DNA from: CAWFKW01 sp963816535
Lineage (GTDB): Bacteria > Bacteroidota > Ignavibacteria > Tepidaquicellales > OLB5
Reading direction: 5' to 3'
Assembly (NCBI GenBank): GCA_963816535.1
Contig: CAWFKW010000003.1
Coordinates: 1,178,001 to 1,242,000, forward strand
Length of the DNA stretch: 64,000 nt
The translations under genes and the position numbers were made by a program. The notes under the pieces were generated by a model that saw only the letters and a program-made list of their open reading frames with translations, did not search any database and was not told the DNA's origin. Shown one piece after another: positions 51,370-59,142 of this stretch. Positions within the stretch are counted from its first letter, which is position 1. Each line of letters starts with the position of its first letter.

Positions 51370-52404
51370 CTATTGCAGAAGCATAGCGTCGCCGTAGCTA
51401 TAGAAGCGGTATTTTTCTTTAATAGCTTTCTTATATGCTTTAAGAACAAGGTCCTTATCCGCAAATGCGCAAACCAGCATTATAAGCGTCGATTGCGGCA
51501 AATGGAAATTTGTAATTAATTTATCGACAACCTTTAATGTCTGCGGCGGATAGATGAACTTATCCGTCCATCCCTGCCCGGAACGGATATATCGTCCGGC
51601 TGTAGTATTAGCTTCCAGAACTCTGGCAACAGACGTTCCGACAGCAATGATCTTCTTCCTGTCTTCTACCGTTTGATTAACCATAGAAGCTGTTTCGTCT
51701 GAGATATAGAAAAACTCCGAATCCATCCTGTGTTTGGTAAGGTCTTCAACTTCAACAGGGCGGAAAGTTCCAAGCCCTATGTGCAGAGTAACGGGAATAA
51801 TATTAATTCCCTTCTTTTCGATCTTCCTTAACAGTTCTTTTGAAAAATGAAGCCCGGCGGTAGGAGCCGCAACGGATCCGACATTTTCAGCGTAAACAGT
51901 CTGGTAGTTATCCCTGTCATTATCCGTAGGTTCGCGCTTTATATAAGGCGGAAGCGGGGTCTTGCCAAGCTTCTCAATATACTTCTGGAAATCGCCCCTG
52001 TAATTAAATCTTACTATCCTGCCTCTTGAAGTTGTATTATCTATTACTTCGCAGTAAAGATTCTTGGTAAGAAAAATTCTGTTTCCAATCCTTACCTTCC
52101 TGGCCGGGTCAACAAGCACATCCCAGATATTTTCTTCCTGGCTAAGCTGCCTGAGGAGGAACACTTCAATTTTGGCGTTAGTTTTTTCTTTTAATCCAAA
52201 TAGTCTTGCGGCGAATACTTTAGAATCGTTCACAACCAGCGTATCGCCTTCATCCATATAATCAATAACATCTTTGAATTTCTTTGTATCAATTTCCTTT
52301 GCTTTCCTGCTGACAACCATAAGCTTGCATTCATCCCTTGGGACTTTGGGATGCTGTGCAATCATATTTTTGGGCAGAGAAAATTTAAAATCAGTGGATT
52401 TCAT
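51370..52404 (-). CDS. queA: S-adenosylmethionine:tRNA ribosyltransferase-isomerase (QueA)
   Basis: A 344-residue enzyme that transfers the ribosyl part of AdoMet to 7-aminomethyl-deazaguanine in tRNA, giving epoxyqueuosine. The N-terminal FSLPKNMIAQHPKVPRDECK, GDTLVVNDSKVFAARL, VAAPTAGLHFS and late LITNFHLPQSTLIMLVCAFA are the family blocks. The length is normal. It lies 18 bp downstream of the enolase gene and 31 bp upstream of ispD, so an eno-queA-ispD operon is likely. Confidence 0.95.
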   Translation of the reverse strand: MKSTDFKFSLPKNMIAQHPKVPRDECKLMVVSRKAKEIDTKKFKDVIDYMDEGDTLVVNDSKVFAARLFGLKEKTNAKIEVFLLRQLSQEENIWDVLVDPARKVRIGNRIFLTKNLYCEVIDNTTSRGRIVRFNYRGDFQKYIEKLGKTPLPPYIKREPTDNDRDNYQTVYAENVGSVAAPTAGLHFSKELLRKIEKKGINIIPVTLHIGLGTFRPVEVEDLTKHRMDSEFFYISDETASMVNQTVEDRKKIIAVGTSVARVLEANTTAGRYIRSGQGWTDKFIYPPQTLKVVDKLITNFHLPQSTLIMLVCAFADKDLVLKAYKKAIKEKYRFYSYGDAMLLQ

Positions 52405-52422
52405 TTATTATTTTTCTGTAGT

Positions 52423-53709
52423 TTAATTTAGACTCTTGTAAATATGCTTTCCGCCAAAAACTGCCGTATCGCCTAATTCTTCTTCTATTCTGAGCAGCTG
52501 GTTGTATTTTGCGGTTCTGTCGGTTCTTGAAAGAGAGCCCGTTTTTATCTGTCCGGCGTTTGTCGCAACGGCTATATCCGCTATTGTAACATCTTCGGTC
52601 TCGCCGCTTCTGTGACTGATAACATTAGTATACCCGTTTGATTTAGCAAGCTCTATAGTCTCAAGCGTTTCGGTGAGAGTGCCTATCTGGTTAACCTTTA
52701 TTAAAATCGAATTGCAAATAGCCGCGTCAATTCCTTTTTTCAGTATTTCCTTATTAGTTACAAAAACGTCGTCGCCAACAAGCTGAATCTTACCGCCCAG
52801 TTCCTGGGTCAGCAGTTTCCACCCGTCCCAGTCTTCTTCGCTCATCGCGTCTTCAATCGATATAATAGGATAATCCTTCACCATCTTCTTGTATATCTCA
52901 ACCATTTCTCCCGGCGATTTATCAGGCAGGTGCGACTTAAAGAAAACGTACTTGCCTTTTTCAAACATCTCGCTCGATGCCGGGTCAAGAGCAAGGTAAA
53001 CATCCTTTCCGGCCTTATACCCAGCGGCATCAATTGCCGCCATCATCATATCCAGAGCTTCTTCGTTCGCCTTAAGGCTTGGCGCAAAGCCGCCTTCATC
53101 CCCAACAGAAGTACTTAGCCCTTTCTTGTGAAGGACCGACTTCAAAGAATGGAATACTTCAGAACCGATCCTGAGAGCTTCCGAAAAACTCTTTGCTCCT
53201 GCCGGCACAATCATGAATTCCTGGAAATCGAGGTTGTTATCCGCATGCACGCCGCCGTTGAGAATATTCATCATCGGGACAGGAAGCGTCTTTGCATTTG
53301 TTCCGCCGATATATTTATATAAAGGAAGATTATAATACAAGGCGCTGGCTTTTGCGGCTGCAAGCGAAACTCCCAAAAGAGCGTTTGCTCCCATGTTAGA
53401 TTTGTTCTTTGTTCCGTCCAGCTCAATAAGCATGGAATCAATTTTACACTGGTCGGCCGCATCCATATCGGTAAGTGAATTGGCTATAACGTCGTTAACG
53501 TTTGCAACTGCCTTCTGCACGCCCTTTCCAAGGTACCGTTTTTTATCGCCGTCGCGAAGCTCGACGGCTTCTTTTGTTCCGGTCGATGCGCCGGAAGGGA
53601 TAGCTGCTCTTCCTAATGTACCGTTTTCAAGAATTACGTCGACTTCAATGGTGGGGTTGCCGCGGGAATCAAGTATCTCGCGCGCTTTGATTTGTGTTAT
53701 TTTCGGCAT
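52423..53709 (-). CDS. eno: Enolase
   Basis: A 428-residue glycolytic enzyme converting 2-phosphoglycerate to phosphoenolpyruvate. It begins MPKITQIKAREILDSRGNPT with the conserved substrate loop (AAIPSGASTG). The metal and catalytic regions GDEGGFAPSL, ISIEDAMSEEDWDG, LVGDDVFVTN and SHRSGETED are complete. It heads the probable eno-queA-ispD operon. Confidence 0.97.
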   Translation of the reverse strand: MPKITQIKAREILDSRGNPTIEVDVILENGTLGRAAIPSGASTGTKEAVELRDGDKKRYLGKGVQKAVANVNDVIANSLTDMDAADQCKIDSMLIELDGTKNKSNMGANALLGVSLAAAKASALYYNLPLYKYIGGTNAKTLPVPMMNILNGGVHADNNLDFQEFMIVPAGAKSFSEALRIGSEVFHSLKSVLHKKGLSTSVGDEGGFAPSLKANEEALDMMMAAIDAAGYKAGKDVYLALDPASSEMFEKGKYVFFKSHLPDKSPGEMVEIYKKMVKDYPIISIEDAMSEEDWDGWKLLTQELGGKIQLVGDDVFVTNKEILKKGIDAAICNSILIKVNQIGTLTETLETIELAKSNGYTNVISHRSGETEDVTIADIAVATNAGQIKTGSLSRTDRTAKYNQLLRIEEELGDTAVFGGKHIYKSLN

Positions 53710-53809
53710 TTTTAAAGAAAATTAAACACAAATATAATCTATCAACTTCGCCGGAACAATTCAGAATTATTTACCTACTTTTAAGAATGTTCCGAAAGAA
53801 GGCTGTTTT

Positions 53810-54247
53810 TCAGGTTTTTGACAAGAGGTCTAAAATTCCGGTTGGGTATAAGATAAGCTTTTCCGGCCCAAACTCGCTGATCGATTTCCACTCAGCCGTT
53901 TCCCAGCCCGCTTCTTTGATTTCGACAGTCGATTTCCGGTACACAGACTCATCAACAAATTCAGCGTCAAAGACCATTATAATTTCATGTTTGGGGATGC
54001 CATCGAGAATAAACCTGTTTTCAAGAACGCCCAGGAATTTCTCATCCTTGATTTCCTGGTTAAGCTCCTCGCTTATTTCTCTTTTCAAAGCGTCTAATGC
54101 AAATTCCTGAAACTCGATACCTCCGCCGAGCGGCCTGTAATAAGTTTCATTTTTCACTGTATCAGTAGCGCGGCAAACAAGGATTCTATTGTTATTCCTG
54201 AAAGCACAAATTGCAATAGGCCTGATCCTGTCGTTTGATGACGGCAT
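53810..54247 (-). CDS. Nudix hydrolase
   Basis: A 145-residue Nudix protein: RPLGGGIEFQEFALDALKRE is followed by ISEELNQEI, a Nudix box with the conserved Gly and metal-binding Glu residues. The subgroup is that of MutT-like housecleaning hydrolases acting on nucleotide derivatives; the substrate cannot be told. Its ATG overlaps the stop codon of the O-methyltransferase (TAATG), so translation is probably coupled. Confidence 0.87.
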   Translation of the reverse strand: MPSSNDRIRPIAICAFRNNNRILVCRATDTVKNETYYRPLGGGIEFQEFALDALKREISEELNQEIKDEKFLGVLENRFILDGIPKHEIIMVFDAEFVDESVYRKSTVEIKEAGWETAEWKSISEFGPEKLILYPTGILDLLSKT

Positions 54248-54888
54248 TATTTAACATAGCAAATTGTCAGCCCGTCAGAAATAGGGATAAGAAGAGATTC
54301 GACTCTGGTATCTGACGCAACTTTTTTATTGTACGCGTCTACGGCTTTAGTTCCTTCATCAGCATTTTTATCCACAATCTTACCGTCACGAAGAGCGTTA
54401 TCTGCCGCTATAATTCCGCCTTTATTCATCATGCCGATCACTTTATCATAATAAACCGGATAACCAACTTTGTCAGCGTCAATAAATACAAAATCAAATT
54501 TCTTATCTTTGATTTTATCGAGCGATTCCATCGCGCTACCTAATATCAATTCAACCTTGTTATCAAGTCCGGCTTTTTTGAAGTTGTTACGGGCCTCTCT
54601 GGCGTGCTCGGGGCTTACTTCCAGCGTGATGAGTTTTCCGTCGTCCGGCAATCCTCTTGCCATCCAGATCGAGCTGTAGCCTGTTAATGCGCCAATCTCC
54701 AGTACATTTTTCGCTTTAATGATCTTTATGAGAAGCTGAAGAAATTTGCCGTTATCCGGAGATACCTGTATAAGCGGAATGTTCTTCGCTTCCGTTTCTT
54801 TTACAACTTCCATCAACAGCGCATCTTCTTTTGCAAAGATATCAACAATGTAGTTGTATAAATCGTCGTTTAATGGAACGCCCTTCAT
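54247..54888 (-). CDS. SAM-dependent O-methyltransferase (catechol OMT-like)
   Basis: A 213-residue class I methyltransferase of the metal-dependent caffeoyl-CoA/catechol OMT family. The SAM site is at KNVLEIGALTGYSSIWMARG, then LITLEVSPEHA. The metal/catalytic part FDFVFIDADKVGYPVYYDKV, GGIIAADNALRDG and the C-terminal PISDGLTI complete the family pattern. The substrate is unknown. Its start codon directly abuts an 8-bp tandem array. Confidence 0.9.
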   Translation of the reverse strand: MKGVPLNDDLYNYIVDIFAKEDALLMEVVKETEAKNIPLIQVSPDNGKFLQLLIKIIKAKNVLEIGALTGYSSIWMARGLPDDGKLITLEVSPEHAREARNNFKKAGLDNKVELILGSAMESLDKIKDKKFDFVFIDADKVGYPVYYDKVIGMMNKGGIIAADNALRDGKIVDKNADEGTKAVDAYNKKVASDTRVESLLIPISDGLTICYVK

Positions 54889-54975
54889 AATTGGTGAATT
54901 GGTTAATTAGTGAACTAGTGAGTTAGACAAAATGGCGAAATGGCGAAATGGTGAAATAGTGAAATAGTGAATTGC
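54889..54975 (+). repeat. 8-bp tandem array, O-methyltransferase side
   Basis: About eleven units of consensus AA[AT]TGGTG (for example AATTGGTG, AACTAGTG, AAATGGTG, AAATAGTG; one unit is 9 bp) start at the base after the O-methyltransferase ATG. The array is inverted relative to that at 55051-55089, with 75 bp between that contain no gene. Confidence 0.85.
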
Positions 54976-55050
54976 AAATACTAAGTCTGAAATTTACTGC
55001 CTGTAAACCTGTAACATTCAAAAAAAAATTCCAGGATCTAAATTATCTCA

Positions 55051-55089
55051 AATCCACCAGTTCACTAATTCACAAGTTCGCCAGTTAGT
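55051..55089 (-). repeat. 8-bp tandem array, SPFH side
   Basis: AATCCAC, CAGTTCAC, TAATTCAC, AAGTTCGC and CAGTTAGT run directly up to the SPFH stop codon at 55090. The units are the same as those in the livK-side array. Confidence 0.85.
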
Positions 55090-56010
55090 TTAGAATCCGT
55101 TTTGCCCGAAAATGAGCGGCAGATTTTTCCCGTTAACTATAACCATTTTCGAATTAGAGCTCTTTGCCAGCTCAAGCGTAGCTTCAATTCCCTTTAACTG
55201 GAGCACCTGGTCTGTGATACTCTGTGAGACAATCTTGTTATAATCCGAAATACCCTGCGCTTCCACTTTTTTGCGCTCGGCTTCCTGTCTTTCTTTCTGA
55301 AGCACATAAACCATCTGCTGCGCTTTTTGCTCTGCCGCTATCTTATCGTCAATGGCGTTCCTGATCTTTTCAGGTAATTCAACATTTCTCAGGAGCACTC
55401 TTTCAAGTACTATGCCTCTGCCATTAAACGAATTTTCGAGCTCTTTTGTAACTTCTTTAATAAAATCATCGCGTTTAGATGAATAAATATCAGTGGCTGA
55501 ATATGAAACAGATACGTCGCGCAGCGAGGTTCTGATTGCGGGCCTCACAATTTTTTCCACGTAATCAGAACCAATAGTTCTGAAGACCTGGGGAGCATCA
55601 GGATCGTTGAGCCTGTACCACACTGTTACATCAAGTTTCAGGGTTAGACCATCGCTCGAGAGCGTTGAAATAGCGTCATCGCCTTTAACCTGTCCCTCAT
55701 CTTTTGTAGAACTCATTGTATAAGACTGTGTTTTCACATCCATTTTCTCGATTGTAACAAGCGGATTAACAAAATTTAATCCACTGTGTAAAACCCCATT
55801 CTGCACGCTGCCGAAAAGCACCTGCACTCCAACCTCGCCGGGCCCCACTTCAACAATCGCCGAAAGTACAATGGCGACTCCAATACCGATCAGCGATAAG
55901 ACCCTCACTGTCCCGAGAGCTTTAGTGAGAACAGAATTATTCTGAACGGATTTTCTCAGGGAAGTTGCTATAACTATTACGATAACCAGAAATATTATTA
56001 GACCTATCAT
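55090..56010 (-). CDS. SPFH/prohibitin-family membrane protein
   Basis: A 306-residue prohibitin-type protein. An N-terminal membrane anchor (MIGLIIFLVIVIVIATSLRK) and a second hydrophobic stretch (VLSLIGIGVAIVLSAI) precede the SPFH domain (VGPGEVGVQVLFGSVQNG to VLLRNVELPEKIRNAI). A long charged coiled coil follows (AAEQKAQQMVYVLQKERQEA). Homologues form ring assemblies that organise membrane proteins and proteases such as FtsH. AGGAGG lies just upstream of the ATG. The IMPase gene lies upstream with a 56-bp gap. Confidence 0.9.
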   Translation of the reverse strand: MIGLIIFLVIVIVIATSLRKSVQNNSVLTKALGTVRVLSLIGIGVAIVLSAIVEVGPGEVGVQVLFGSVQNGVLHSGLNFVNPLVTIEKMDVKTQSYTMSSTKDEGQVKGDDAISTLSSDGLTLKLDVTVWYRLNDPDAPQVFRTIGSDYVEKIVRPAIRTSLRDVSVSYSATDIYSSKRDDFIKEVTKELENSFNGRGIVLERVLLRNVELPEKIRNAIDDKIAAEQKAQQMVYVLQKERQEAERKKVEAQGISDYNKIVSQSITDQVLQLKGIEATLELAKSSNSKMVIVNGKNLPLIFGQNGF

Positions 56011-56066
56011 TATTTACTCCTCCTTAAATTTAAATGAATATGAAATTCTTTCCTTACAATATATAT

Positions 56067-56861
56067 TTATTTGTACGCCTTTTCGAGTACATCTATCATC
56101 TCTTTATGGATAGTTCTTCCGTTGGAAGCAAGTATTTGTTTATCATAAATAGAATATTCGCCTCCCGTGAAATTTGTCACTTTGCCGCCCGCTTCAAGCA
56201 AAATAAGATAACCTGCGGCAACATCCCATGGGTGCAGGTTAACTTCCCAAAAGCCTTCGAACCGGCCGCAGGCGAGGTAACATATATCCATTGCAGCTGA
56301 ACCAAGGCGCCTTACCGGGAGCCCCATGCGCACAAAGTTAACGAAATGGTCTATACAATGGTCCGAATTATCTTTGGCCCCATAAGGAAATCCTGTAACC
56401 AGCAGGCCGTCTTTCAGGTATTCAATATCGGATACAAAAATTTGTTTTTCATTAAGGAATGCCCCTTTGCCTTTTTCTGCCCAGAATATTTCATTGGTCA
56501 TCGGCGCATAAACAATTCCCAATTTCACTTCTTTCCTGATCTCAAGCGCTATGGACACGCAAAAAATAGGCACCGAGTGTGCGAAATTGACAGTTCCGTC
56601 GATTGGGTCGACTATCCATACATAATCAGAATTCAGATTCAGGTTGCCGCCTTCTTCTCCAAGCACATTGTGCTCAGGGAAGTGTCTGTGAATAACTTCT
56701 ATTATTTTAGCTTCGCTTTTCTTATCGATCTCAGTAACAAGATCGTTATAGTCGCGCTTGCGTGAGATCTTAAAATCAGTGTTGAAACCTTCTTTCAATA
56801 TTCTTACAGCTTCATCGGCCGCTTCGAACATTACGGCTTTGAATTTAATATCGCTTTCCAT
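56067..56861 (-). CDS. Inositol monophosphatase family protein
   Basis: A 264-residue Mg-dependent, Li-sensitive type phosphatase. The metal sites are EEGG (residues 69-72 region), WIVDPIDGTVNFAHSVPIFC, and WDVAAGYLILLEAGG near the C-terminus. These enzymes act on inositol-1-phosphate or related sugar phosphates and some act on PAP; the substrate is not decided by sequence. It probably shares a transcript with the SPFH gene downstream. Confidence 0.93.
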   Translation of the reverse strand: MESDIKFKAVMFEAADEAVRILKEGFNTDFKISRKRDYNDLVTEIDKKSEAKIIEVIHRHFPEHNVLGEEGGNLNLNSDYVWIVDPIDGTVNFAHSVPIFCVSIALEIRKEVKLGIVYAPMTNEIFWAEKGKGAFLNEKQIFVSDIEYLKDGLLVTGFPYGAKDNSDHCIDHFVNFVRMGLPVRRLGSAAMDICYLACGRFEGFWEVNLHPWDVAAGYLILLEAGGKVTNFTGGEYSIYDKQILASNGRTIHKEMIDVLEKAYK

Positions 56862-56945
56862 AGGATTCTAATCGTGGCGGGTAAAAAGTAAATTTAAATA
56901 GAAATTTAATTAATTATGTTCGCGCTCACATTTCTACAATAAAAA

Positions 56946-56970
56946 AGCATCCCTTAATTTCAGGGATGCT
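56946..56970 (-). terminator. Terminator after rpsA
   Basis: AGCATCCCT-TAATTTC-AGGGATGCT; on the minus strand it is followed by TTTTTTATTG, 33-57 bp after the rpsA stop. Confidence 0.87.
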
Positions 56971-57002
56971 CTTCTGGTCAGGTCAAAACATCTTAGTTTG
57001 AA

Positions 57003-58907
57003 TTATTCTTTCTTCTCTTCGGCTTCCGGCGCGGTATTTTCCGCAGCTTCCTTTTTTTCCGCGGCCTCTTTCTTCTCAGCCTCTTTTTCCTTCTTGTCGG
57101 CGTCATTTATCACGTCGTCAATCTTGAAATCAATTTCTTCTTTCGTTTCAGGGGTCGTTCTTGTCCTGTCGATAACGTCGCCTAATGTAAATTTCTTCAC
57201 TTTGAAACGGCTTATATATTCGTCAATTTCCTTCTGGTCTTTATCCTTAAAATATTCAATGACAGAAAGAACGATTTTCTTCGAGTCTTTATCGAACTCT
57301 ATCACTTCCGCGTTAAGTTCAAGTCCGGGCTGAAACAGCTCGCTGAAATTCTTAACCTGCGAAACCGAAAGCTGCGAGGCGGGTATGAACCCGTCAACAA
57401 CTTTTGGAAGCTCGACAATTATGCCCTTTTCAATCGATTTTACCACTTTACACGGAACTTCGGTCCCCACTTTGTAATCAGCGGCAAGAGCATCCCACGG
57501 GTTTTCGGTCAGTTGTTTGTGCCCAAGCGCAATCCTGTGATTTTCAACATCAACGCCCAGAATAACAACTTCGAGCTGATCGCCTACCTTCACAAAATCT
57601 TCGACATTAAATATCTTTTTTGTCCATGAAAGATCCGATATATGAACAAGCCCGTCGACACCGTCTTCAAGTTCCACAAACACGCCGAAGTTCGTGATAT
57701 TGCAAACCCTGCCGGAGTGTTTGGAACCAATCGGGAATTTCTCAAGCAGCGACTGCCATGGATTCGGCGTAAGCTGTTTGATGCCCAGCGAAAGTTTCCT
57801 GTCTGTCTTATCAAGGCTGAGCACAATAGCGTCAATAATCTGTCCCATAGTAACAACCTGGGTAGGATTTGTTATATGCTGTGTCCATGACATTTCAGAA
57901 ACATGTATCAGGCCCTCAATACCTTTTTCAATTTCTATGAACGCGCCGTAATCTGTAATAGATACAACCCGGCCCTGAACTTTATCGCCGACTTTAAGCT
58001 TCTCTTCAATATTATCCCACGGATGCGGCTGAAGCTGTTTCAATCCAAGCGTTACCCTTTTCTTTTCCTTATCATATTCAAGCACCATAACGTCTATTTG
58101 TTCATCAAGCTGAACAACTTCGGACGGATGGCTGATTCTGCCCCAGGATAGGTCGGTGATATGGATCAATCCGTCAACGCCGCCGAGATCGACAAATACG
58201 CCGAAATCAGTAATAGCTTTAACGCCAGCCTTAAGCACCTGTCCTTTTTCCAAAGTGGTAAGCAGTTTTTCTCTCTGGTCAGCCATTGATTCCTCAATGA
58301 GAATTTTGTGCGATACAATTATATTCTCATTCGGATGGTTTATCTTCAGAATTTTGAATTCCATTATCTGGCCAACGTAGAGGTCATAATCCCTGATGGG
58401 TTTTGTATCGATCTGCGAGCCGGGAAGAAATGCGCTGATCCCTTCAAGGTCCACCACAAAGCCGCCTTTTATTCTTCTTAATATCTTACCTTTTATAATT
58501 TCATTATAAGTCTTAGCATGAGTAATTCTTTCCCAGTTCCTGATAATATCGGCGCGTTTGCGCGAGAGCACAAGCTGGCCTTCTTTATCTTCAATTTTTT
58601 CAACAAAAATTTCGACTTCATCGCCGATCTTTATGTTATCGGGGTCGGGAAATTCGTCGATGGATACTCTTCCGTCAGATTTGAAGCCGATATCAATAAG
58701 TACATCATTACCCGAAATTGCAACAACTTTGCCTTTTGCAATCTCGTTTTCTTTAATTACATTGAAAGTCTTTTCATAAAGCTCAATATACTTTTTGAAT
58801 TCATCTTCCGTGTAATCTTTTGCGACAAAATCTTTAGTCTTAATGACAGGTTTTTTTTCTATCGTATCGTTATCGTTATTTACAGTTGTCTCGTTAATTG
58901 GAGTCAT
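57003..58907 (-). CDS. rpsA: 30S ribosomal protein S1
   Basis: A 634-residue protein with six S1 RNA-binding domains in tandem, with cores such as KGKVVAISGNDVLIDIGFKS, AGVKAITDFGVFVDLGGVDG, QGRVVSITDYGAFIEI and SGRVCNITNFGVFVELEDGV, each followed by a LIHISDLSW-like strand where complete. The first two are more divergent, as in canonical S1. The C-terminal tail is Lys/Glu/Ala repeats (KKEAAEKKEAAENTAPEAEE). S1 helps load mRNA on the 30S subunit and may matter here because starts often lack strong Shine-Dalgarno sequences. Confidence 0.95.
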   Translation of the reverse strand: MTPINETTVNNDNDTIEKKPVIKTKDFVAKDYTEDEFKKYIELYEKTFNVIKENEIAKGKVVAISGNDVLIDIGFKSDGRVSIDEFPDPDNIKIGDEVEIFVEKIEDKEGQLVLSRKRADIIRNWERITHAKTYNEIIKGKILRRIKGGFVVDLEGISAFLPGSQIDTKPIRDYDLYVGQIMEFKILKINHPNENIIVSHKILIEESMADQREKLLTTLEKGQVLKAGVKAITDFGVFVDLGGVDGLIHITDLSWGRISHPSEVVQLDEQIDVMVLEYDKEKKRVTLGLKQLQPHPWDNIEEKLKVGDKVQGRVVSITDYGAFIEIEKGIEGLIHVSEMSWTQHITNPTQVVTMGQIIDAIVLSLDKTDRKLSLGIKQLTPNPWQSLLEKFPIGSKHSGRVCNITNFGVFVELEDGVDGLVHISDLSWTKKIFNVEDFVKVGDQLEVVILGVDVENHRIALGHKQLTENPWDALAADYKVGTEVPCKVVKSIEKGIIVELPKVVDGFIPASQLSVSQVKNFSELFQPGLELNAEVIEFDKDSKKIVLSVIEYFKDKDQKEIDEYISRFKVKKFTLGDVIDRTRTTPETKEEIDFKIDDVINDADKKEKEAEKKEAAEKKEAAENTAPEAEEKKE

Positions 58908-59142
58908 TCGTTAATTGGATCCTTCCAATAAAAAATAAATTAGTTTATTATTTCCCTGCTCAAAATGAGAATAGCCGGAGATCTCAAAATAAGCCTGGCT
59001 TAATTAAGTTAAAAAAATGCTAATTAAATTAGCTAATTACCGCTAAAATAACGTAAATTCCGGCAAATTTTTGCGGAAAGAATTAGTAATATGGCAAATT
59101 TCAGGTCTAGTTACAAGTTAAAAAGAAAGACTCTGGCATGGG

